Below, piece by piece: positions 1-4,994 of a DNA stretch of 10,863 nucleotides; positions within the stretch are counted from its first letter, which is position 1, and each line of letters opens with the position of its first letter. The translations under genes were made by a program, and so were the position numbers. Source of the stretch: CAYJAZ01 sp964371865 (GTDB lineage Bacteria; Desulfobacterota; Desulfovibrionia; Desulfovibrionales; Desulfovibrionaceae); contig CAYJOR010000073.1 of NCBI GenBank assembly GCA_964371865.1, forward strand, positions 1-10,863, given 5' to 3'. The notes under the pieces were generated by a model. It did not search any database and was not told where the DNA came from. It was given only the letters and a program-made list of their open reading frames with translations.

Positions 1-323
1 AATTACTTGTTGCTTTTGCCGGAAGACTTGCCGGAAACTTCCCTAAAGATACCTTCATAGTTCGTTTAGGTGGCGATGAATTTCTTATTATAGTTCCAAA
101 ACTGGTGAGCGAGGGTGTTTGTGATCAAATCAAGAAACGTGTTCTCAACTTTACTGAGCAGCCATTCTATATTGATGGATGTAGATTTGAAATTTCTACA
201 AGTATAGGTGTAGCACAGTATAAAAACGATGGTTTAAGCTTTGAAGAAGTTCTTGCAAAGGCTGATCATAGTATGTTCACCGATAAAGAAATACGCCATG
301 CAGAGCTTTTATCCGGAAGATAG
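1..323 (+). CDS. GGDEF-domain protein (diguanylate cyclase type), C-terminal part only
   Basis: The open frame (codons from base 3) runs in from the left edge and stops at TAG 321-323, so the start and any sensor domain are outside the window. The signature RLGGDEF is visible, with GGDEF encoded at 69-83. It is followed by the usual STSIGVAQY strand and an ADHSMF segment near the end, which together match the second half of a GGDEF domain. Such domains make cyclic di-GMP from two GTP, and an intact GGDEF suggests catalytic competence. The inhibitory RxxD site normally found just before the motif is not present at the expected spacing (the residues there read FPKDTFIVR), so product feedback may be absent. 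The usual AMYxAK end is degenerate (SMFTDK). Function in this cell is unknown. A terminator directly follows, so it is not cotranscribed with the transporter genes downstream. Confidence 0.9.
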   Translation, partial: LLVAFAGRLAGNFPKDTFIVRLGGDEFLIIVPKLVSEGVCDQIKKRVLNFTEQPFYIDGCRFEISTSIGVAQYKNDGLSFEEVLAKADHSMFTDKEIRHAELLSGR

Positions 324-358
324 ACAAATAAAAGAATAAAAATCATATTTGTAACTTT

Positions 359-402
359 TTAAGATTAGATGAAGAAATATTTTTCATCTAATCTTAATTT
401 TT
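359..402 (+). terminator. Intrinsic terminator of the GGDEF gene
   Basis: A perfect inverted repeat with 13-bp arms (361-373 and 383-395), extendable by two T-A pairs (359-360 with 396-397), encloses a 9-nt loop and is followed by five T residues (398-402). It starts 35 bp after the stop codon. T residues also precede the left arm, so it might work in both directions. Confidence 0.85.
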
Positions 403-438
403 AAAAGGTATTCCGGAGTCAAACTCTAAAATCAAAAG

Positions 439-623
439 CTCTGCATAATTATTTTCGAGAAGGGGAAACCACGTTTTTGAGTCAAAAACGGTGTTTCCCC
501 CTCTCGAGCTCTCCCCCTTCCTTAAAAACCATTTACTGGAATATCAACAAGTTAGAAAGTAACCCTAAAGTAAAAAGAAAATTATTAGCTTTTCTCAGTA
601 AAATGTTCAGTAATTATGCAGAG
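439..623. repeat. MITE-like 185-bp unit with 13-bp terminal inverted repeats
   Basis: The ends are exact inverted repeats: CTCTGCATAATTA at 439-451 and TAATTATGCAGAG at 611-623. The interior has no convincing reading frame but holds a large hairpin (456-506) and a pyrimidine-rich stretch (about 506-524). Small non-coding units bounded by perfect inverted repeats resemble miniature inverted-repeat elements or the closed-up ends of an insertion sequence. I see no clear target-site duplication flanking it, so mobility is an inference. It could also be a large folded RNA structure. Confidence 0.4.
456..506. repeat. Long imperfect hairpin with GGGGAAACC/GGTTTCCCC-like arms
   Basis: Arms 456-478 and 484-506 pair at 20 of 23 positions around a 5-nt loop. 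The blocks are CGAGA/TCTCG (5 bp), GGGGAAAC/GTTTCCCC (8 bp) and CGTTTTT/AAAAACG (7 bp), separated by one and two mismatches. It is far more GC-rich than its surroundings. There is no T-run directly after it on the + strand (CTCTCCCCC follows), so it is not an ordinary + strand terminator. It lies inside the 439-623 inverted-repeat unit. Confidence 0.6.
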
Positions 624-696
624 GTCTTAAATCGTAAAATTGATTAGTTTAGAAATAACGTTCTGATAAATTTCTGTAAATTCAAATAAATTTTAC

Positions 697-725
697 TTGC
701 TATGAAAATCTTTTGCTTGTATTCT
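697..725 (+). promoter_or_regulatory. Candidate sigma-70 promoter of the TTT transporter operon
   Basis: TTGCTA at 697-702 and TATTCT at 720-725 are separated by exactly 17 bp, each matching four of six consensus bases. Transcription would start near 732, giving a leader of about 30 nt before the ATG at 761. The assignment is by motif and position only; in AT-rich DNA chance matches are common. Confidence 0.4.
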
Positions 726-760
726 CATTTAGAAATAAATCACAAACAAGAGGAATAACA

Positions 761-1717
761 ATGAAATTAAATCTCAAATTTATTGCTGCTGCCTTAATTT
801 GTATGCTACTACCAATTAGTGCACATGCTGCTGATTGGCCAAAGAAAACAATTCAAATTATCATTCCTTACCCTCCGGGAAATGACCCAACAACTGCGGT
901 TATGAACGTGATGGCACCAATTTTATCAGAAAAACTTGGTCAACCTGTGAAAATTGTAAATAAAGCAGGCGGAGCTGGTGTTCTTGGTTCAAAAACTGTT
1001 GCGGACGCAAGACCTGATGGATATACTTTCGGTGTTATGTCTGTAGGGCCTATGATGTCACAAATCATAATGGGTAAAACACCTTATACCGAAAAAAGCT
1101 TTATGCCTTTAGGTATGGTGTGGTCTAGCCCATTTACTCTTACAGTTCGTGCTGACGCTCCTTATAAAACTCTTGCAGAGCTAGTAGAATACGGAAAAAC
1201 ATCACCTGAAAAGCTCCGTCTTGCACACTGGGGAGTTGGCTCTGTTCCAGGTACAATCGGTATGAGCATAGGTGAAGCCGGTGGGTTTGAATGGCAAGAT
1301 ACCGCATATCAAGATATTACCCCGCTTTTACTCACACAAGGCACTGCAGATGCAGCAACTATTTCAAGTCTACCAATCATGGACTATGTAAAAAACGGAG
1401 AATTACGCCCACTTGCAGTACTTTTACCTGTTCGTATCCCAAGCTTACCTGATGTTCCAACTGTTGCAGAACAAGGTTTTGGAAGTGCATATTCAGTATG
1501 GTTTGGTCTTTTTGCACCTGAAAAAATTAAATCAGAAATTGCTGAAAAATTTCGTGTAGCTTTCTTTGAAACTATGGAAACACCTGAAGTTCAAGAAGCA
1601 ATTAAACTTATTGGCGTTGTTCCTCACCCATCTTCACCTGAAGAAGCAAAAGAACAAATCGCAAAAGAAATGGTTGAATTTAAAGAAATCATGAAAAATG
1701 TTGGTTGGTTGAAATAA
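761..1717 (+). CDS. TTT-family periplasmic solute receptor (TctC/Bug type)
   Basis: This 318-residue protein binds a solute in the periplasm and delivers it to the TctA/TctB membrane pair encoded just downstream. A Sec signal peptide (residues 1-23, cleavage after AHA) is followed by the typical family opening WPKKTIQIIIPYPPG, then LGQPVKIVNKAGGAGVLG (about 59-76), PDGYTF (85-90) and, late in the protein, the PSLPDVPTVAEQGFG block. Length and motif order match TctC/Bug receptors. I chose the ATG at 761 because AGAGG lies 7 bases upstream and the signal peptide starts there; an in-frame TTG at 713 would add 16 residues before the signal peptide and is unlikely. Ligands in this family are mostly carboxylates (citrate, other di- and tricarboxylates) but also amino acids and nicotinate, so the substrate cannot be read from the sequence. 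No TctD/TctE-type two-component regulator is next to it. Confidence 0.93.
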   Translation: MKLNLKFIAAALICMLLPISAHAADWPKKTIQIIIPYPPGNDPTTAVMNVMAPILSEKLGQPVKIVNKAGGAGVLGSKTVADARPDGYTFGVMSVGPMMSQIIMGKTPYTEKSFMPLGMVWSSPFTLTVRADAPYKTLAELVEYGKTSPEKLRLAHWGVGSVPGTIGMSIGEAGGFEWQDTAYQDITPLLLTQGTADAATISSLPIMDYVKNGELRPLAVLLPVRIPSLPDVPTVAEQGFGSAYSVWFGLFAPEKIKSEIAEKFRVAFFETMETPEVQEAIKLIGVVPHPSSPEEAKEQIAKEMVEFKEIMKNVGWLK

Positions 1718-1740
1718 TATATCACCATTAAAATGCTTTA

Positions 1741-1768
1741 AAAGGTAGGGTAGAAATATCCTACCTTT
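1741..1768 (+). terminator. Intercistronic hairpin after the receptor gene (attenuating or mRNA-stabilising)
   Basis: Arms AAAGGTAGG (1741-1749) and CCTACCTTT (1760-1768) pair perfectly and continue with three inner pairs (one G-U) to a GAAA tetraloop at 1753-1756, for a 12-bp stem. Only a short mixed ATATAAAATATA tract follows, so termination is probably partial. Its place between the receptor gene and the two membrane genes fits a device for making more receptor than membrane subunits. Confidence 0.6.
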
Positions 1769-1804
1769 ATATAAAATATATTACGAGAATTTTACGAGAA
1801 CTAC

Positions 1805-2296
1805 ATGCAAGAAAATAAAAATTCTAGATATCAGGACTTATTACAAGCATTTTTCGGACTTTTTTGTCTAATAATGCTTTGTGTTTCACCCTTTCAAATA
1901 GATTTAGATGTTCCCTATCCATTTTATAAAGGACCTTTGTTTGTTCCTGCATTAGTTCTTTCCGTAGGAATTTTAGCTTCTTTACCTGCTCTTTTTAGAC
2001 TTGCTAAGCCCCTAAAAAATAGCGAATGGAACTTAGATGGAAAAGGATTTCCTAAAACTCCAGCAATATTATTTATCTTAGCAACTTTATTCGTTGTTAG
2101 TATTTTTTATGTAGGACTTGAACTTTCTACAATAGTTTTTCTTTTTATCATGTTGAAATTTCTAGGATTAAAAAATATTTACTTGCTTATAATTTTACCT
2201 TTATCTTTTGCTTTATTTTTCTGGTTTATTTTCAAGTTCACACTTGATCTTTATTTTCCTACACCGGAATTGTTTTATTTATTAAATTTATCTTAG
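1805..2296 (+). CDS. TTT transporter small membrane subunit (TctB type)
   Basis: This 163-residue, very hydrophobic protein has about four membrane helices (near residues 12-28, 44-66, 86-105 and 110-150, the last stretch probably being two helices). Size, helix number and position between the receptor and the large subunit are those of TctB, the poorly conserved small membrane component of tripartite tricarboxylate transporters. Sequence motifs alone would not identify it; the operon context decides. The start at ATG 1805 has only a weak GAGA ribosome site (1796-1799), which would keep its translation low relative to the receptor. The spacer before it contains a tandem TTACGAGAA repeat (1781-1789 and 1792-1800). 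The stop is 20 bp before the next start, so the two membrane genes are surely one transcript. Confidence 0.85.
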   Translation: MQENKNSRYQDLLQAFFGLFCLIMLCVSPFQIDLDVPYPFYKGPLFVPALVLSVGILASLPALFRLAKPLKNSEWNLDGKGFPKTPAILFILATLFVVSIFYVGLELSTIVFLFIMLKFLGLKNIYLLIILPLSFALFFWFIFKFTLDLYFPTPELFYLLNLS

Positions 2297-2316
2297 AGTG
2301 AGAATGAGGGTAAAAA

Positions 2317-3798
2317 ATGTTTGATTTCAATAATTTATTAATTGGTGCGCAGAGTGCCTTAGAGTTACAAAATTTACTTGCTCTTTCGATAGGATCTTTT
2401 GTTGGAGTAATTGTTGGGATATTACCGGGGCTTGGGCCTATGGTTGGTATGGTAGTTTTGCTTCCATTTTCTTATGCTCTTGAACCGGGAACGGCTCTTT
2501 CATTATTACTTGGCGTGTTTTGTGGCGGATATTTTGGCGGAGGAATTCCGGCAGTTCTTATGCGTACACCGGGAGTTCCGTCCTCGTTAGTGACTAGTTT
2601 TGATGGATTTTCTCTTACACAGAAGGGGGAATCACAACTTGCGTTATCAGCTGTGATTGTTGCATCATTTTGTGGTGGTATTATAAGTGTTATTTTTCTG
2701 ATTTTTCTTGCACCTTTACTTGCAGAAATAGCACAGAATTTTGCTCCTGAAGAATATTTTATGGCTTCATTGTTCGGTATTGTTTTAGTTGTAATGGCAA
2801 ATAGAAAACAATTAGCTAAATCTTTGATTTTATTGTCAATTGGATTATGGGTGTCAACAGTAGGGCTTGATCCTTTTACTCTTTCTGCTCGTTACAATTT
2901 TGGTTTATTTGAAATGCAAAACGGTTTGCAATTAGCGCCGGTTTGTCTAGGTTTATTTGGTATAGGACAAGCTTTTCTTCTTGCAGAAAAATCAATCCTA
3001 CAAAATAATAAAATTAAACTTTCTGAAACATCTATTGACTTTACTAAAATTTTTCAGATGTTTAAAAAAATGAAAACAATTTTCTTGAGCGGAACTATAG
3101 GCACATTTGTTGGTTTACTTCCGGGAACAGGAACAATTCTGGCGTCTTTTCTCTCTTATGAAACTACTAAAAAACTCTCAAAAACTCCTGAAAGGTTTGG
3201 TACGGGTGAACCGGAAGGATGTATAGCATCTGAAGCAGCAAACAATGCTGTGCCTGCAGGTGCGATGATTCCACTACTCACACTTGGTATTCCCGGAGAT
3301 TCTATCTCTGCTGTTTTACTGGGAGTTTTCACAATAAATGGAATTTATCCGGGCCCTCTTTTACTAGTGAATGAACCTATGCTTATAAATGAGATCTATG
3401 TCTCTTTGCTCTTTATTAATATTTTCTGTTTCTTATTATTACTAGTTTGTTTAAAACCATTTGCAATGATTGTAAAAGTTCCAAATACTATTTTAGCTCC
3501 TTGTATTTTAATTCTTGCGCTTATTGGTGTGTATAGCATAAATACAAGCTTTTTCGATGTTGCAGTTGCTTTAGTCTTTGGTGTGCTTGGGTATGTGCTT
3601 CTTAGATTTGACTGGCCAACTGTAAACCTTGTGATGGGTGTTGTGCTTGGTTCACTTTTTGAACAAAGATTGCGTGAAGCCCTTTCAGCATCAAATGGAG
3701 ATTTTTTAGTTTTCTTAGAAAGACCTATATCTCTCGGAATTCTAATTATGACCCTTGCTGTCATCATAGTGCCTTGCTTTTTTGATAAGAAAAAATAG
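2317..3798 (+). CDS. TTT transporter large membrane subunit (TctA type)
   Basis: This 493-residue polytopic inner-membrane protein is the transport channel of the TTT system. The family's two-fold repeat is visible. The first half has GILPGLGP (34-41) followed by a TPGVPSS loop (84-90) and SFDGFSLTQKGE (94-105). The second half has GLLPGTG (266-272), GTGEPEGCIASEAANNA (295-311) and LTLGIPGDS (321-329). Length is typical for TctA. One deviation is RTPG at 83-86, where I recall the family consensus having Asn before TPG; the second-half equivalent is intact. A strong ribosome site GAGGG (2306-2310) precedes ATG 2317 by 6 bases. TTT systems are secondary transporters driven by the ion gradient, with no ATPase, and accordingly none is encoded nearby. 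The gene ends at a strong terminator. Confidence 0.95.
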   Translation: MFDFNNLLIGAQSALELQNLLALSIGSFVGVIVGILPGLGPMVGMVVLLPFSYALEPGTALSLLLGVFCGGYFGGGIPAVLMRTPGVPSSLVTSFDGFSLTQKGESQLALSAVIVASFCGGIISVIFLIFLAPLLAEIAQNFAPEEYFMASLFGIVLVVMANRKQLAKSLILLSIGLWVSTVGLDPFTLSARYNFGLFEMQNGLQLAPVCLGLFGIGQAFLLAEKSILQNNKIKLSETSIDFTKIFQMFKKMKTIFLSGTIGTFVGLLPGTGTILASFLSYETTKKLSKTPERFGTGEPEGCIASEAANNAVPAGAMIPLLTLGIPGDSISAVLLGVFTINGIYPGPLLLVNEPMLINEIYVSLLFINIFCFLLLLVCLKPFAMIVKVPNTILAPCILILALIGVYSINTSFFDVAVALVFGVLGYVLLRFDWPTVNLVMGVVLGSLFEQRLREALSASNGDFLVFLERPISLGILIMTLAVIIVPCFFDKKK

Positions 3799-3819
3799 AA
3801 AATTATACTATAGTTAAAC

Positions 3820-3872
3820 AAAAACCGTACAATATTTGGTAAAGCTGTTACCATATATTGTACGGTTTTTTT
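3820..3872. terminator. Strong bidirectional-looking terminator after the TctA gene
   Basis: A 16-bp perfect stem (3820-3835 with 3855-3870) continues, after one T-T mismatch, with six more pairs (3837-3842 with 3848-3853) and a 5-nt loop. Seven T residues (3866-3872) end the + strand copy and a matching A-run (3820-3824) begins it, so it can also act on the - strand. It begins 21 bp after the stop codon. Confidence 0.93.
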
Positions 3873-4093
3873 AAAAGATAGAAAGATAACTTATCAATTT
3901 TACAATGGAAAATATGTTTTTACGCTAAATATTAAATAAAGCCGCTTTATATTGTATTTAAGTCAAAAAATAGTTTTTTTATGATAACTTTTTATCTTTT
4001 ATAAAAATATAATTGATTTTTAAACTAATATATTGTATTTTCACCCGAATTTAATTAATAAGTAATAAATTTTGATTTATAAAGGGTAGAATT
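3873..4093 (+). promoter_or_regulatory. Intergenic region with candidate nuclease promoter and small palindromes
   Basis: No gene is visible in this stretch. A possible sigma-70 promoter is TTGATT (4013-4018), 17-bp spacer, TATTTT (4036-4041), predicting a start near 4048 and a leader of about 46 nt. Two short perfect palindromes occur upstream: GATAACTTATC (3885-3895) and ATAAAGC-C-GCTTTAT (3936-3950). They could be regulator sites but nothing else supports that. The ribosome site of the downstream gene is AAAGGGT at 4081-4087. Confidence 0.35.
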
Positions 4094-4846
4094 GTGATAT
4101 TTCGTTTGATTTTATTATGTTTTTGTTTTGTTGTTTCTATTTCAGATTTTGCTTTGAGTGCAAATAGTTGGAATGATTCTTTTAATAAAAGTAAAAGAAT
4201 GCTAGAAGATGATGTGTATCTAAGTAATGAAGATAGAAAAACAATTTATTGTGATGCTCAATTCTATGAAGATAAAAGCATTAATCTTCCAAAAGATTTT
4301 ATAACTGAAAAGCACGTAAAAAGAGCAGAGCGTATTGAATGGGAACACGTTGTGCCTGCTGAAAACTTTGGCAGAAATTTTGTTGAATGGAGAGAGGGGC
4401 ATCCCCTTTGTGTTGATAGCAAAGGAAAATCCTATAAAGGCAGAAAATGTGCTGAGAAAGTAAATGAAGAATTTAGACTTATGCAAGCGGATATGTATAA
4501 CCTCTATCCTTCAATTGGTGCTGTAAATGCAACAAGAAGTAACTATAATTTTGCTATGTTACCAGAAGAAAAATCTGATTTTGGTGTTTGCGAAATGAAA
4601 ATTGAAGATAGAAAAGTAGAACCCCCACAAGAATCAAGAGGGAAAATCGCAAGAGCCTATATTTACATGGAAAGCTCTTATCCTCTCTACAATATGAGTA
4701 AACAACAACGACAACTTATGACGGCATGGAGTAATCAATACCCAGTTACCCATGATGAATGCGAACGTACAAGGCGTATTGAAGAAATTCAAGGAAATAC
4801 AAATGAAGTAGTTAAAAACTTATGCGAACAAAAATCTCTGTGGTAA
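4094..4846 (+). CDS. Secreted endonuclease I family nuclease (EndA/Dns type)
   Basis: This 250-residue protein closely follows E. coli EndA and the Vibrio Dns/Vvn nucleases, which cut DNA (some also RNA) non-specifically in the periplasm or outside the cell. The catalytic block RIEWEHVVPAENFG (80-93) carries the Glu84-His85 pair. The metal-binding segment QADMYNLYPSIGAVN (131-145) carries Asn136, and the tail AWSNQYPVTHDECER is also diagnostic. A signal peptide ends near residue 23 (ALSA before NSW). Six cysteines remain in the mature part (53, 106, 119, 166, 223, 244), enough for three disulfides; relatives have more. Translation starts at GTG 4094, chosen because AGGG lies 7 bases upstream and the signal peptide begins there. 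It stands alone between terminators, so likely roles are nutrient DNA degradation or clearing extracellular DNA; I see no competence genes nearby. Confidence 0.93.
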   Translation: MIFRLILLCFCFVVSISDFALSANSWNDSFNKSKRMLEDDVYLSNEDRKTIYCDAQFYEDKSINLPKDFITEKHVKRAERIEWEHVVPAENFGRNFVEWREGHPLCVDSKGKSYKGRKCAEKVNEEFRLMQADMYNLYPSIGAVNATRSNYNFAMLPEEKSDFGVCEMKIEDRKVEPPQESRGKIARAYIYMESSYPLYNMSKQQRQLMTAWSNQYPVTHDECERTRRIEEIQGNTNEVVKNLCEQKSLW

Positions 4847-4904
4847 AAAATGAAACTGAGCTCCTAAATTTTCTTGTTATGTATTTATACTATTCTTAAA
4901 ATAA

Positions 4905-4951
4905 AAATAAATCCATGTGCTTTGTAGTTTATAAACACATGGATTTACTTT
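4905..4951. terminator. Shared terminator between the convergent nuclease and protease genes
   Basis: Perfect 11-bp arms AAATCCATGTG (4909-4919) and CACATGGATTT (4936-4946), extended by T4908-A4947, enclose a 16-nt loop. The flanks are A-rich on the left and T-rich on the right (ACTTTATT), so each strand sees a stem followed by a T-rich tract. It lies between two convergent genes, about 60 bp after the nuclease stop and 44 bp after the protease stop. Confidence 0.75.
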
Positions 4952-4994
4952 ATTATGCTTTTAAATCTGTGAGAGAATTAATTTTTTCACACTT

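Noticed and set aside
713..760. TTG start extending the TctC-type receptor by 16 residues
   Set aside because: It has no ribosome site and would put a polar segment in front of the signal peptide; ATG 761 has AGAGG at proper distance. The extension also overlaps the candidate -10 element.
3396..3854. Open frame of 152 codons on the - strand inside the TctA-type gene
   Set aside because: It is antisense to a clear family member, crosses the terminator, has no recognisable domain and is explained as a shadow of the coding frame.
4220..4486. Open frame on the - strand inside the nuclease gene
   Set aside because: Antisense to conserved catalytic motifs of the endonuclease I gene, with no domain or ribosome site.
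4967..4990. TGTGA...TCACA resembling a CRP site after the protease gene
   Set aside because: The half-sites are separated by 14 bp instead of 6 and the place, beyond a stop codon between convergent genes, is not one for a promoter regulator.
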